A DNA stretch of 64,000 bases from JBFMEX01 sp040752215 (GTDB lineage: Bacteria > Pseudomonadota > Alphaproteobacteria > Rhizobiales > Hyphomicrobiaceae). This document shows positions 52,785 through 63,189 of the stretch, one piece after another; positions within the stretch are counted from its first letter, which is position 1; each line of letters opens with the position of its first letter. The stretch spans positions 16,183-80,182 of the forward strand of contig JBFMEX010000076.1 of the NCBI GenBank assembly GCA_040752215.1, given 5' to 3'. Both the position numbers and the translations under genes were made by a program. The notes below the pieces were generated by a model. That model saw nothing but the letters and a program-made list of their open reading frames with translations. It did no database searches and had not been told where the DNA came from.

Positions 52785-53256
52785 GGGGAGTGTCCTGCGT
52801 TCGTGTCCGTCGACAATGCGTGGGAGGCCGGAAACCGGCATCTGCCCGCCGGCTGGGCGTTCCGATAGGGGGGAAATGGCCGCGTGGCAATAGCAAAAGT
52901 GCCGGCGCGGTCGGCCCGCGGCCAGCACGGCCGGCGGACGGGTCGCCCCTGCGCAACTCGGCTTTGCTCGTTGAGCAGCCAGTCATGGCCGTCGGCGGCG
53001 CAATCGCGCGCGAGACGGACGTCGATGTCGCCCATCGCCCGGTCGATCGGGACGCCGCCAATTCCATCGCCGGCATGGGTTGCGACGGCGGCGTCGAGAA
53101 CCGGCCCGCGCGGCCGGCCGCCTACAAGCGGTGACCTAGCGGCGTGTCAGCGCTGTCTCGCCTGCCCGAGCCATCGTCGGGATCGCGACCTGGCCGGCCA
53201 AGCCGGGATCCTCGATCGGCGCAACAGACAACGGTCGATTGGATTGAGAGGAGGAG
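52785..53256. other. Intergenic region upstream of tuf copy 2, no gene seen
   Basis: These 472 bp between tRNA-Asp and tuf copy 2 contain several short open frames, all Arg/Ala/Pro-rich and unlike known proteins. The region must hold the tuf promoter unless tuf is read from the tRNA-Asp promoter. No clear -35/-10 pair was recognised. Confidence 0.5.
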
Positions 53257-53333
<77 letters not shown>

Positions 53334-53490
53334 AATCCGCTCGCGTCTGGCGCCAATGGCGCCGCCGCGTTGCAGAGCGTCGGAGATACGGCTTCGCTCA
53401 GTCCAAGTCAAGCCGTGCGGGTCCGGCGTCCAGGCTGCCTGGCTGCCTGGCGTTGGATGCCTCGGGGCCACTCAATTCTCGAAGCTCACC

Positions 53491-53645
53491 CACCACTTCC
53501 CTTCTCCCTCGGGAGAAGGTGGCCGAAGGCCGGATGCGCTTGCCCACAACGGGCATTGTCATCGGCAACACGTCCCTCACCCGCCCTCCGGGCACCCTCT
53601 CCTGTCCCGGGAGAGGGAAGGGAGCGGCACTCGCCGAGAATTGAA
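53491..53645 (+). repeat. Dispersed intergenic repeat, copy A
   Basis: This stretch of about 155 bp matches, in reverse orientation, 62657-62814. Shared parts include CACCACTTCCCTTCTCCC, GGAGAAGGTGGCCGAAG, CGGATGCGCTTGCCCACAAC-type sequence, TCCCTCACCCGCC and GAGAATTGAA. It contains two internal palindromes (CTTCTCCC/GGGAGAAG and CTCTCC/GGAGAG) and no coding sequence. It fills most of the 340-bp gap between the RTX gene and tRNA-Asp. Confidence 0.8.
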
Positions 53646-53673
53646 CCACCCTGGTAGCTGCCTCCCGGCGCGG

Positions 53674-54657
53674 TCAGATCAGCTCGAAATCCGACCCCGT
53701 GACGATGACGCCGTTGAGCGTGGCGACCAGCACCGGCAGGAATTCACCGCCGGTCCCGTCGCCGTCGAAATAGAGCGACTGGCTCGTGGTGTCGAAGATG
53801 AACTGCGCCGTGGGCAGGCCCGGCGTGGTCAGTCCGGCGCCGGAGGTGAACGCGAAACCGAGCGTCGGGCCGAGGCCGAACGCGGCCGTGTTGACGACCA
53901 GCTTGTCCTGTCCAGTGTCGAAGCCGAAGATGCTGTCCGCTCCCGCGCCCCATTCGAGCACGAAGCGCGTCACAGAGGCGTTGGAGCCGTCGGTGAGCAC
54001 ATCGCCACCCTCGCCGCCGACGAGCGTGCCGCCGCCCGCACTCGAGGTCAGCACGTCGTCACCGTGGGCGCCCCACACCGTGCCGCCGGCGAAGCCGACG
54101 ATCACGTCACTGAAGCCCGTTCCGTAGACGTTCTCGATCGAGTCGAACGTGTCACCGGCCGCTGCGTCGCCGCCGATCACCGCGGCGCTGAAGTCGATCG
54201 TCACTCTGCCACTCGTCACGTCCGCGTAGCTGGCCGTGTCGTTGCCGCTGCCACCGTGGAACGCGTTGACGCCGGCGCCGCCGAACAGCCAGTCGTCGCC
54301 TTCGTCGCCGAACAGAATGTCGGCACCGTCGCCGCCGTCCAAAACGTCATTCCCACTGCCGCCGCGCAGCACGTCGTTGCCGGCGCCTCCGGCCAACCGA
54401 TCGTTCCCGATATCACCACTGAGCGCGTCGTTGCCGGTGCCGCCGTCGAGCGTGTCATTGCCATCCTCGCCGAACAGGCGGTCGTCTCCGGCCTCGCCGT
54501 AGAGCCTGTCCCTTCCGGCGCCGCCCCAAACGGTATCGTTGCCGCCGCGGGCATGCACGGTGTCGTTGCCGGCCAGCGCCAGGATCAGGTCGTCGCCTGC
54601 CGTTCCATTGAGGTTGTCGGCAGCCGGTGTGCCCTTCTTGCGGATCAGTTTGGCCAT
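53674..54657 (-). CDS. RTX calcium-binding repeat protein
   Basis: This 327-residue protein has many RTX nonapeptides of the GGxGxDxLx type between residues about 25 and 140, such as GGNDTVWGGAGRDRLYGEAG and GGSGNDVLDGGDGADILFG. These bind calcium in a beta-roll. A non-repeat part follows with TSYADVTSGRV-like sequence and a second short RTX run, and the last 80 residues (FGFDTGQDKLVVN) resemble C-terminal regions of proteins exported by type I secretion. No enzymatic domain and no signal peptide are seen. The ABC exporter is not nearby. The ATG at 54657 starts a basic N-terminus (AKLIRKKG). Confidence 0.85.
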   Translation of the reverse strand: MAKLIRKKGTPAADNLNGTAGDDLILALAGNDTVHARGGNDTVWGGAGRDRLYGEAGDDRLFGEDGNDTLDGGTGNDALSGDIGNDRLAGGAGNDVLRGGSGNDVLDGGDGADILFGDEGDDWLFGGAGVNAFHGGSGNDTASYADVTSGRVTIDFSAAVIGGDAAAGDTFDSIENVYGTGFSDVIVGFAGGTVWGAHGDDVLTSSAGGGTLVGGEGGDVLTDGSNASVTRFVLEWGAGADSIFGFDTGQDKLVVNTAAFGLGPTLGFAFTSGAGLTTPGLPTAQFIFDTTSQSLYFDGDGTGGEFLPVLVATLNGVIVTGSDFELI

Positions 54658-54964
54658 CGAATGCAATCTCCCGATATGGCGCAACGCAGACGCCCGTCTC
54701 GCGTGTGCGGCGAGACCTCATACGAACTCGGGGAAGCGTGCGCGTAAGCGTCGTCCGGCTCAAGCGCTGGCGGGGGATTATTGCGCGCGGCGGTTAGCGG
54801 GAAAGGTTACCCTCGACCCCGTGCTGCGGGCTTGGAATTGAGATTGGCTCTTGCCGGTGCCGAATACGAGCCCGAGCTCCTTGCGGAGAATGCCCAGTCG
54901 GCAAACCACTTCTGCTGCCGCGCGCAGTGCGAGACCTGCGAGGTCTCGGGTCGAACGAGCACGA
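54658..54964. other. Intergenic region between tRNA-Val and the RTX gene
   Basis: These 307 bp contain no recognisable gene. An 8-bp hairpin, CGAGACCT at 54930-54937 with AGGTCTCG at 54941-54948, lies just past the tRNA-Val 3' end and may mark the end of its transcript. The RTX promoter should be in the remainder; none was identified. Confidence 0.45.
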
Positions 54965-55039
54965 TGGTGGGCGGTGAGAGGGTCGAACTCCCGACATCCT
55001 CGGTGTAAACGAGGCGCTCTGCCACTGAGCTAACCGCCC
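54965..55039 (-). tRNA. tRNA-Val (anticodon UAC)
   Basis: The cloverleaf has acceptor GGGCGGT with ACCGCCC, anticodon arm CCTCGTTTACACCGAGG with anticodon TAC, discriminator A and genomic CCA at 54965-54967. It lies downstream of the HU gene on the same strand, separated by a repeat-rich spacer. Confidence 0.97.
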
Positions 55040-55045
55040 TGGGAT

Positions 55046-55146
55046 TGGTGAGTGGTGAGTGGTCAGTAGTCAGTAGAGACCCGCTCGCCGGATGGCAATC
55101 TCCATCACCTCCAACCCGCCGCCCTCTGCCTGCTGCCTGCTGCCTG
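55046..55146. repeat. Heptad repeats between tRNA-Val and the HU gene
   Basis: At 55046-55073 the units are TGGTGAG, TGGTGAG, TGGTCAG and TAGTCAG. At 55126-55146 there are three exact copies of CTGCCTG. Both have the same 7-bp period as the arrays in the ribosomal spacers. The stretch between them is not repetitive. Confidence 0.85.
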
Positions 55147-55152
55147 AAACGC

Positions 55153-55178
55153 AGACGCGCCGGCGAGCCGGCGCGTCT
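55153..55178 (-). terminator. Strong hairpin after the HU gene
   Basis: AGACGCGCCGGC at 55153-55164 and GCCGGCGCGTCT at 55167-55178 form a 12-bp perfect inverted repeat with almost no loop, 22 bp past the HU stop. Only a short T-poor stretch follows. It is the likely end of the HU transcript. Confidence 0.55.
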
Positions 55179-55200
55179 CCACTTGGACTCTGACCTTCGC

Positions 55201-55473
55201 TCAGTTCAGCGCATCCTTCAGCCCCTTGGCGGGGGTGAACTTCGGCACCCGGCTCTCCGGGATCTTGATCGTCGCGCCGGTCATCGGGTTGCGGCCGTCG
55301 CGCGCCTTGCGCAGCGAGACCTTGAATGTGCCGAAGTCCGGCAGGCGGACCTCCTGGCCGTTCTTCATCGTCGCCTTGATGTGGTTCAGCGCCGCCTCGA
55401 CGGCCTGTCCCGCCTTCTCCTTGGTGAGTTCGGTGTCCCGGGCTACGGCATCGATCAGGTCTTTCTTGCTCAT
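55201..55473 (-). CDS. hup: DNA-binding protein HU
   Basis: The 90-residue histone-like protein has KDLIDAVARDTELTKEKAGQAVEAAL (in parts), LPDFGTFKVSLRKARDGRNPMTGATIKIP with the DNA-bending arm, and the end VPKFTPAKGLKDALN. It compacts and bends DNA as a dimer. Placement directly after lon is common in proteobacteria. The 279-bp gap from lon should hold its promoter. HU is favoured over IHF by the arm sequence RNPMTG. Confidence 0.97.
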   Translation of the reverse strand: MSKKDLIDAVARDTELTKEKAGQAVEAALNHIKATMKNGQEVRLPDFGTFKVSLRKARDGRNPMTGATIKIPESRVPKFTPAKGLKDALN

Positions 55474-55752
55474 CTCGGGTTCCTTTTTCTTGCTGGGAAG
55501 GGGGGGCGGGGGTGCCGCAGCGCAGCTCCCACGACGTCCGCAGGCTCGCAAAGCCGCGTGGAATGGGGCCTAGAAGCGCCCAATCGCCCCGCCCGTCAAG
55601 CGGAAACTACCCCGATTTTGCTGCAGAAGTCGGGCCTTTTGGCCGCATCTGACGCGGACGGACGAGCCGGCAAACGAGCCGCCGCGCCTCCCGACGCGGC
55701 GGCTCGATGTGTCGGGCGGCAGTGCCGGACCGCGGCCGGCACTGAACAAGGA

Positions 55753-58176
55753 TCAGTGCGCGATCACGCGCGAGCCGCCCTTGTCGTCCTCGCTGGCGGC
55801 CGGCGCCGCTGCCTCCTCGTCCCAACTGATCGGCTCGGGCACGCGGATCAGCGCCGATCGAAGCACCTCGTCGAGCCGCGCCACCGGCACGATCTCAAGC
55901 TTGCTCTTCACCTCGTCGGAGATGTCGGTCAGATCCTTGACGTTCTCCTCGGGGATCAGGACCTTCTTGATGCCGCCGCGCAGCGCCGCCAGCAGCTTCT
56001 CCTTGAGGCCGCCGATCGGCAGCACGCGACCGCGCAGCGTGATCTCACCGGTCATCGCCACGTCCTTGCGCACCGGGATCTGCGTCAGCACCGAGACGAT
56101 CGCGGTCACCATCGCGATGCCGGCCGAGGGACCATCCTTCGGCGTCGCCCCCTCCGGCACGTGCACGTGGATGTCGTTCTTCTCGAACATGCTCGGGGCG
56201 ATGCCGAAGTCGACCGAGCGCGAGCGCACGTAGGCGTTCGCGGCCTGGATGCTCTCCTTCATCACGTCGCGCAGGTTGCCGGTGACCGACATCTTGCCCT
56301 TGCCGGGCATCTTGATGCCTTCGATCGTCAGCAGCTCGCCGCCGACCTCGGTCCACGCCAGACCCGTCACGATCCCGACTTGGTCCTCGAGCTCGGCCTC
56401 GCCGTAGCGGTATTTCGGCACGCCGAGGAAGCCCTGCAGGTTGTCGAGCGTCACCGTCACCGACTTGTTCGACGAGGTCAGGATCTCCTTCACCGCCTTG
56501 CGCGCGAGCTTGGCGATCTCGCGCTCCAGGCTCCTGACACCGGCCTCGCGGGTGTAGCGGCGGATGATCTCCATCAGCGCCGCCGGCTCGATTGCGAACT
56601 CGCCCGCCTCGAGCCCGTGCGCCTGGGTCTGCTCGGGGATCAGGTGCCGTTTGGCGATCTCGACCTTCTCGTCCTCGGTGTAGCCGGCGAGCCGTATGAT
56701 CTCCATCCGATCCATCAGCGCCGGCGGGATATTGAGCGTGTTCGCCGTGGTCACGAACATGACGTTCGACAGGTCGTAGTCGACCTCGAGATAGTGGTCG
56801 TTGAAGGTCGCGTTCTGCTCCGGATCGAGCACCTCGAGCAGCGCCGCCGCGGGGTCGCCGCGGAAGTCCGAGCCCATCTTGTCGATCTCGTCGAAGAGGA
56901 ACAGCGGATTGGTCCGCTTCGCCTTGCGCATCGACTGGATCACCTTGCCGGGCATCGAGCCGATGTAGGTGCGCCGGTGGCCGCGAATCTCCGCCTCGTC
57001 GCGCACGCCGCCAAGGCTCATGCGCACGAACTCGCGGCCCGTGGCATTCGCGATCGACTTGCCGAGCGAGGTCTTCCCGACGCCGGGCGGGCCGACGAGG
57101 CACAGGATCGGACCCTTGAGCTTGTTGGTGCGGTTCTGGACGGCCAGATACTCGACAATGCGCTCCTTCACCTTCTCGAGGCCGTAGTGCTCCTTGTCGA
57201 GCACCTCCTGCGCCTCGGCGAGGTCCTTCTTGACCTTGCCGCGGATGCCCCACGGGATCGACAGCAGCCAGTCGAGGTAGTTTCTCACCACCGTCGCCTC
57301 GGCCGACATCGGGCTCATCTGCTTCAGCTTCTTGAGCTCGGCGAGCGCCTTGTCGCGCGCCTCCTTGGACAGCTTGGTGCTCTCGATCTTCTCCTCGAAC
57401 TCGGAGATGTCGTCGCGCTCGTCGGAATCGCCGAGCTCCTTCTGGATCGCCTTCATCTGCTCGTTCAGGTAGTACTCGCGCTGCGTCTTCTCCATCTGAC
57501 GCTTGACGCGGCTGCGGATCTTCTTCTCGACCTGCAGCACGGAGATCTCGCTCTCCATCAGCGTATAGACGCGCTCGAGACGGGTCGAGATGACCGTCGT
57601 CTCCAAGACCTCCTGCTTGTCGGCGATCTTGATCGCCAGATGCGAGGCGATGGTGTCGGCGAGCTTGGAATAGTCCTCGATCTGCGAGATGGTGCCGAGC
57701 ACCTCCGGCGAGATCTTCTTGTTGAGCTTGACGTAGTTCTCGAACTGGGAGATGGCCGAGCGGGCCAGCGCCTCGATCTCGTCCTGCGAGCCGACCTCCT
57801 CGGCGACGCGGGCGACCTCCGCCTCGAAGTAGTCGGCATTGTCGGTGTAGCGGACGATCCGCGCCCGCGCCGTGCCCTCGACCAGCACCTTGACAGTGCC
57901 GTCCGGCAGCTTCAGCAGCTGCAGCACAGAGGCGAGCGTGCCCATCTCGAAGATGGCATCCGTCGCCGGGTCGTCGTCGCCGGCATTCTTTTGCGCGGCG
58001 AGCAGAATCTGCTTGTCGGCGCGCATCACCTCCTCGAGCGCCGCGATCGACTTCTCACGGCCGACGAATAGCGGCACGATCATGTACGGGAAGACGACGA
58101 TGTCGCGCAGCGGGAGGACCGGGTACAGCTCCTCCTTGTTGCCGACCTTCGGCTTGGTCTCTTTCACGTCGCTCAT
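55753..58176 (-). CDS. lon: ATP-dependent protease Lon
   Basis: This 807-residue protease has the N-terminal LPLRDIVVFPYMIVPLFVGR, the coiled region ending KTQREYYLNEQMKAIQKELG, AAA+ Walker A GPPGVGKTS near residue 360, Walker B LFLFDEIDKMG, and the proteolytic Ser684 in PKDGPSAGIAMV with its Lys further on. It degrades misfolded and regulatory proteins. The ATG at 58176 gives SDVKETKPK; another lies 12 bp upstream. A heat-shock type promoter sits about 215 bp upstream. Confidence 0.99.
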   Translation of the reverse strand: MSDVKETKPKVGNKEELYPVLPLRDIVVFPYMIVPLFVGREKSIAALEEVMRADKQILLAAQKNAGDDDPATDAIFEMGTLASVLQLLKLPDGTVKVLVEGTARARIVRYTDNADYFEAEVARVAEEVGSQDEIEALARSAISQFENYVKLNKKISPEVLGTISQIEDYSKLADTIASHLAIKIADKQEVLETTVISTRLERVYTLMESEISVLQVEKKIRSRVKRQMEKTQREYYLNEQMKAIQKELGDSDERDDISEFEEKIESTKLSKEARDKALAELKKLKQMSPMSAEATVVRNYLDWLLSIPWGIRGKVKKDLAEAQEVLDKEHYGLEKVKERIVEYLAVQNRTNKLKGPILCLVGPPGVGKTSLGKSIANATGREFVRMSLGGVRDEAEIRGHRRTYIGSMPGKVIQSMRKAKRTNPLFLFDEIDKMGSDFRGDPAAALLEVLDPEQNATFNDHYLEVDYDLSNVMFVTTANTLNIPPALMDRMEIIRLAGYTEDEKVEIAKRHLIPEQTQAHGLEAGEFAIEPAALMEIIRRYTREAGVRSLEREIAKLARKAVKEILTSSNKSVTVTLDNLQGFLGVPKYRYGEAELEDQVGIVTGLAWTEVGGELLTIEGIKMPGKGKMSVTGNLRDVMKESIQAANAYVRSRSVDFGIAPSMFEKNDIHVHVPEGATPKDGPSAGIAMVTAIVSVLTQIPVRKDVAMTGEITLRGRVLPIGGLKEKLLAALRGGIKKVLIPEENVKDLTDISDEVKSKLEIVPVARLDEVLRSALIRVPEPISWDEEAAAPAASEDDKGGSRVIAH

Positions 58177-58390
58177 GGTCCTGTCCATCCGGCTCGAACC
58201 GGCTCGGGGCGGCGCGCCCGCGATCCAGTCCTGTTAGCGTGACTCGCCCTCGGCTCGGCCAGCCGCCCGATCCCTTGCCGGCAATCGGGCCTCCGCCTCA
58301 CGACGAGAGCGCCTCGCAGACACCAAGGGCGCGGCACCCGCAGGGCCAACCCTGCGACGAGCCGCGCACCTCCGCTTGGTCTCCAATTCT

Positions 58391-58420
58391 TAACATGGGG
58401 TCCGGCGCCACCTTATCAAG
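58391..58420 (-). promoter_or_regulatory. RpoH (sigma32)-type heat-shock promoter of lon
   Basis: The minus strand has CTTGATA (58420-58414) and CCCCATGTTA (58400-58391) separated by 13 bases. Both agree well with the sigma32 consensus (CTTGAAA and CCCCATnTA) at the usual spacing. It lies in the 325-bp clpX-lon gap and points at lon, a classical heat-shock gene. Confidence 0.8.
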
Positions 58421-58501
58421 ATCGCCGGCCGGGACGTCTGCTGTGGCCGGCGGGCCATGCCACGAGCGGAACGCGCGCGCTTCCTTCATGCCGCTGCCGG
58501 C

Positions 58502-59755
<1,254 letters not shown>

Positions 59756-60131
59756 TCTCGCCTTCCACCCTTCCACAGGAGCCCGTCCCGGCAACTGCCA
59801 GACGATCTCGCAATCCGTGGCGCCAATCCAGCCGACGCCGTGCCACACCCGCCCCGAAGCACTGAATCCCTGTAACCGATCTGAGCACGCTAGGCTTGTC
59901 CAGATCAAGAATGGATTAACAGCTGTATGGCCCGAGTCGCGGGGCCAGCGACCCGATTGCCACACAAGTGTTGCCATCCGGTCAGCCGCCCCGCCGGCCG
60001 GACGTTGCGTCGGCGGCGCATCTTCTGCCGCGCCCCCGTGTTCGCAATAGGGCCCCCGCGTGGCGCCGCGATGCCTGCACGGGCGCACCGGGCGCAGCCC
60101 CCCTCACCCCCGCCGGAGGCGCTGGAGGGCC
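59756..60131. other. clpP-clpX intergenic region, no gene seen
   Basis: These 376 bp hold no recognised gene. The gap is long enough for a separate clpX promoter; CTTGAT at about 59906-59911 on the minus strand could be a -35 element, but no convincing -10 box was found with it. Confidence 0.4.
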
Positions 60132-60779
60132 TCAGGCGCCTTTCGCGGCTGAGATCGCCGCCTCGGTGTCCTCGCGCTTCGTCAGCACCCTGTCGATGAT
60201 GCCGAAATCGCGCGCCTGGTCCGCAGTCATGAAGTAGTCGCGATCGAGCGTGCGTTCAATGGTGTCGTAGTTCTGCCCGGTATGGCCGACATAGACCTCG
60301 TTCAGCCGCCGCTTCATCTTGATGATGTCCTCGGCGTGGCGCTCGATGTCGGAAGCCTGACCGGAGAAGCCGCCCGACGGCTGATGCACCATGATGCGCG
60401 CATTCGGCAGCGCAAACCGCATGCCCTTGGTGCCGGCGCACAACAACAGCGAGCCCATCGACGCCGCCTGGCCGATGCAAAGCGTCGCCACGTCCGGCTT
60501 GATGAACTGCATCGTGTCGTAAATCGCCATGCCCGATGTCACCACCCCGCCCGGCGAGTTGATGTACATCGAGATCTCCTTCTTCGGGTTCTCGGCCTCG
60601 AGGAACAGGAGCTGCATGCAGATCGACGCCGCCATGTGGTCCTCGATCGGTCCGGTGACGAAGATGATGCGCTCTTTCAGCAGCCGCGAGGGGAGATCGT
60701 AGCCGCGCTCGCCGCGGTTGGTCTGCTCCACCACCATCGGCCAGAAGGTGTTGGTGATCGTATCGATGGGATCGCGCAT
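60132..60779 (-). CDS. clpP: ATP-dependent Clp protease proteolytic subunit ClpP
   Basis: The 215-residue serine protease has Ser107 in GQAASMGSLLL, His132 in RIMVHQPSGGFSGQ and Asp181 in TLDRDYFM as catalytic triad, and YINSPGGVVTSGMAIYD. It assembles as a tetradecamer and works with ClpX. The first residues (RDPIDTITNTFWPMV) look like the processed leader. It lies 119 bp after tig; a hairpin (60824-60846) sits just before its start. Confidence 0.99.
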   Translation of the reverse strand: MRDPIDTITNTFWPMVVEQTNRGERGYDLPSRLLKERIIFVTGPIEDHMAASICMQLLFLEAENPKKEISMYINSPGGVVTSGMAIYDTMQFIKPDVATLCIGQAASMGSLLLCAGTKGMRFALPNARIMVHQPSGGFSGQASDIERHAEDIIKMKRRLNEVYVGHTGQNYDTIERTLDRDYFMTADQARDFGIIDRVLTKREDTEAAISAAKGA

Positions 60780-60823
60780 GGGCCCTCGTTCTCCGCTTCG
60801 CCGGCTCGCCCGGCCAGTTCACG

Positions 60824-60885
60824 CGCCGCGGTGAAAGGCCGCGGCGACGCCTCGAATTGAGACACGCGGCCGGTCGTTGGCCGCG
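60824..60885 (-). other. Two hairpins between tig and clpP
   Basis: CGCGGCC at 60865-60871 pairs with GGCCGCG at 60879-60885, a likely 3'-end structure for tig. CGCCGCGG at 60824-60831 pairs with CCGCGGCG at 60839-60846, within the clpP leader. Neither is followed by a T-run. They may be terminator or processing sites. Confidence 0.45.
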
Positions 60886-60898
60886 CCCGAGCCTTGTG

Positions 60899-62260
60899 TC
60901 AGGCTTCCTGCTCGGTGACCTCGGCAACCCGCTTCATCAGCTCCTCCTTGGTCACCTTGCTCTGGCTCGGCTTCGCCAGCTCGAGCACGAAATCGACCAC
61001 CTTGTCCTCGAAGATCGGCGCTCTGAGCTCCTGGATCGCGCCGGGTGTCTTCTCGAAATACTCGTAGACGAACTTCTCCTGGCCCGGATAGCGCCGCGCC
61101 TGCTCGACCAGCGCCCGGCGCAGCTCGTCCTGCGTCACCTCGATCTTGTTCTTGTCGCCGAGCTCGCCGATGACGAGCCCGAGCCGGACGCGACGCTCCG
61201 CGAGCCGCTTGTACTCCGCGCGCGCCTCGTCCTCGGACTTGCCCTCGTCGGCGAGCGTCTTGCCCGAGCGCTCGAGGTTGCGAACGAGTTGCTCCCAGAT
61301 GTTCTCGAATTCGCGCTCGACGAGGCTTCCCGGCAGCTCGAACGTGTGCGCCTTGTCGAGCGCATCGAGCAACTCGCGCTTCAGCTTCAACCGCGCGGCC
61401 GCGTCGAGCTCGCCCTGCAGCTGGGCGCCGACCACCTCCCTGAGCTTCGCCAGGCTCTCCAGCCCGAGCGTGGTCGCGAGCGCATCGTCGATCGCCGGCT
61501 TGATCGGCCTGGCGACCTCCTTGACCTTGACGTCGAACGTTGCCGCCTTGCCGGCCAGGTCCGGCGCCGGATACTCGTCGGGAAAGCGCGCCGAGACGAC
61601 GCGCTCCTCGCCGCTGGTGGCGCCGATCAGGCCGTCCTCGAAGCCCGGGATGAAGTTGCCCTGGCCGATCACCAGCGCCATGTCCTCGTCCGAGCCGTTC
61701 TCGAACGGCACGCCGTCGATCTTGCCGACGAAGTCGACCGTCACCCGGTCGCCCTTCTCGGCCGCACGGCCCGCGTCCGGCTCGAATGTCGTCGCCCGGT
61801 CGGCCAGGTCGCCGACCGCCTTGTCGATGTCCGCCGGATCGACCTCGGCCACCAGCCGCTCGAGCTTGATCTCGGCGAGGTCGGTGATCTCGATCGCCGG
61901 CAGCACCTCGAACGACATCGAGTAGGCGAAATCGGCCTCGCCGGAGATCACCTTCTCGATCTCGTCCTTGTCCTCCGGGAGCGAGATGTCGGGCTGCAGT
62001 GCCGGCCGCTCCTTGCGCTCGGAGATTGCCTGCGTGCTCGTCTCCTTGACCGCCTGCTCGAGCACCTCGGCCATCAGCGAGCGGCCGAACACCTTCTTGA
62101 GATGGGCGACGGGCACACGGCCCTTGCGGAACCCCTTGAGCTGGACCCGATCCTTGACCTCGTCGAGTCGGCGCGAGAACCGCTCGCCGAGTTCGTCCTG
62201 CCTCAGCACGATCCTGAGCGTGCGCTTCAATCCGTCGGTGTTCGTTTCCGTAACTTGCAT
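60899..62260 (-). CDS. tig: Trigger factor
   Basis: This 453-residue chaperone has the ribosome-binding tail loop KGFRKGRVPVAHLKKVFG (the G-F-R-x-G-K-x-P signature) near residue 44. The prolyl isomerase domain lies at about 160-245 (KGDRVTVDFVGKIDGVPFENG, IPGFEDGLIGATSGE), followed by a long helical C-terminal chaperone domain. It docks on L23 and folds nascent chains. The ATG at 62260 gives QVTETNTDGL, the family start. The order tig-clpP-clpX-lon-hup is conserved in proteobacteria. Confidence 0.99.
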   Translation of the reverse strand: MQVTETNTDGLKRTLRIVLRQDELGERFSRRLDEVKDRVQLKGFRKGRVPVAHLKKVFGRSLMAEVLEQAVKETSTQAISERKERPALQPDISLPEDKDEIEKVISGEADFAYSMSFEVLPAIEITDLAEIKLERLVAEVDPADIDKAVGDLADRATTFEPDAGRAAEKGDRVTVDFVGKIDGVPFENGSDEDMALVIGQGNFIPGFEDGLIGATSGEERVVSARFPDEYPAPDLAGKAATFDVKVKEVARPIKPAIDDALATTLGLESLAKLREVVGAQLQGELDAAARLKLKRELLDALDKAHTFELPGSLVEREFENIWEQLVRNLERSGKTLADEGKSEDEARAEYKRLAERRVRLGLVIGELGDKNKIEVTQDELRRALVEQARRYPGQEKFVYEYFEKTPGAIQELRAPIFEDKVVDFVLELAKPSQSKVTKEELMKRVAEVTEQEA

Positions 62261-62384
62261 CGACCTGCTGTCCCAGCTCTGTTCGACTTCGCAACTCTGG
62301 CTCGCAACTGCGACTCCTAGCCCGTGGCAGCGCGCCACGGCAGCCACCAGGCCTCCGCTCGACCGCCTCGCGAGCAGACGATTT

Positions 62385-62469
<85 letters not shown>

Positions 62470-62898
62470 CGGCGTCCTGCCCCGCGAGCCCTGGAGGCGA
62501 GCCTCAATAGCACACCCGGCCGCGGAGATACCACGATTTGTCGAGCGAGGCCGGCTCGGCACGGGATGAAGCGAGCGAGCCGGCTCGAGGCCGGATTTCT
62601 TAGCGCGGAGAGGGGACGCACTTCAACGCCGCTCGGCGGCCGAGGCCACCAGGGCAATTCAATTCTCTACTGCCGCCTCTCTCGTCCATCTCCCGGCACG
62701 GGAGAGGGTGCCCGAACGGCGGGTGAGGGATGTGCCGTCGGCGATGGAGACCGTTGTGGGCAAGCCCATCCGGACTTCGGCCACCTTCTCCCCGCGGGAG
62801 AAGGGAAGTGGTGCGGCGCAGAATGAACTGAATCTCCCCGCCGAGGCCACGGCGGGCGCGACAGCGGGTCGCGCGGCCGAGCAAGGCAGCGGGTCGGA
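62470..62898. other. Intergenic region upstream of tRNA-Leu
   Basis: These 429 bp hold copy B of the dispersed repeat (62657-62814) and otherwise no gene. The tRNA-Leu promoter should lie in the first 100 bases; no clear boxes were recognised. Confidence 0.5.
62657..62814 (-). repeat. Dispersed intergenic repeat, copy B
   Basis: This is the reverse-oriented partner of 53491-53645. On the minus strand it reads CACCACTTCCCTTCTCCC, GGAGAAGGTGGCCGAAG, GGGCTTGCCCACAACGG, TCCCTCACCCGCC and ends at AGAGAATTGAATTG. The two copies are similar but not identical, mostly differing in the centre. Confidence 0.8.
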
Positions 62899-63042
62899 TC
62901 AATTGTTCGACAGGAGCAGAATGGCCGCCGCCGCCGTCAGCGGCAGCAGGGCCATCGTGAATTTCTGATCCCACTCCCAGTCGCCGAGGCCGAGATAGAC
63001 GGCGATCCCGGCGACGGCCAGCGCCACGAGCCACCTGACCAT
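62899..63042 (-). CDS. Tiny two-helix membrane protein (47 residues)
   Basis: The short frame from the ATG at 63042 gives two hydrophobic helices, VRWLVALAVAGIAVYLGLG and FTMALLPLTAAAAILLLSN, joined by DWEWDQK. The frame is open upstream but that part is Arg/Pro-rich. The ribosome-binding site is weak. No family is known to me. Its composition is that of a real membrane protein, yet its size and isolation leave doubt. Confidence 0.45.
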   Translation of the reverse strand: MVRWLVALAVAGIAVYLGLGDWEWDQKFTMALLPLTAAAAILLLSNN

Positions 63043-63189
63043 GGTCTTCGTCCGATCCAAATCGGGATGCGGCTCATTCCGCTCCCGGTCTGGACAGGGA
63101 CCGTGCAAGCGCCTTGCCAGGGCGGCCAAAGGCTCCAACAGGACCCCACCGACCGCCGAGCATGGTGAAGGCCGGGCCGGCCCTCCACG

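Noticed and set aside
52790..53134. Open frames between tRNA-Asp and tuf copy 2 as a gene
   Set aside because: The possible products on both strands are Arg/Ala/Pro-rich, overlap each other and show no family signature or ribosome-binding site.
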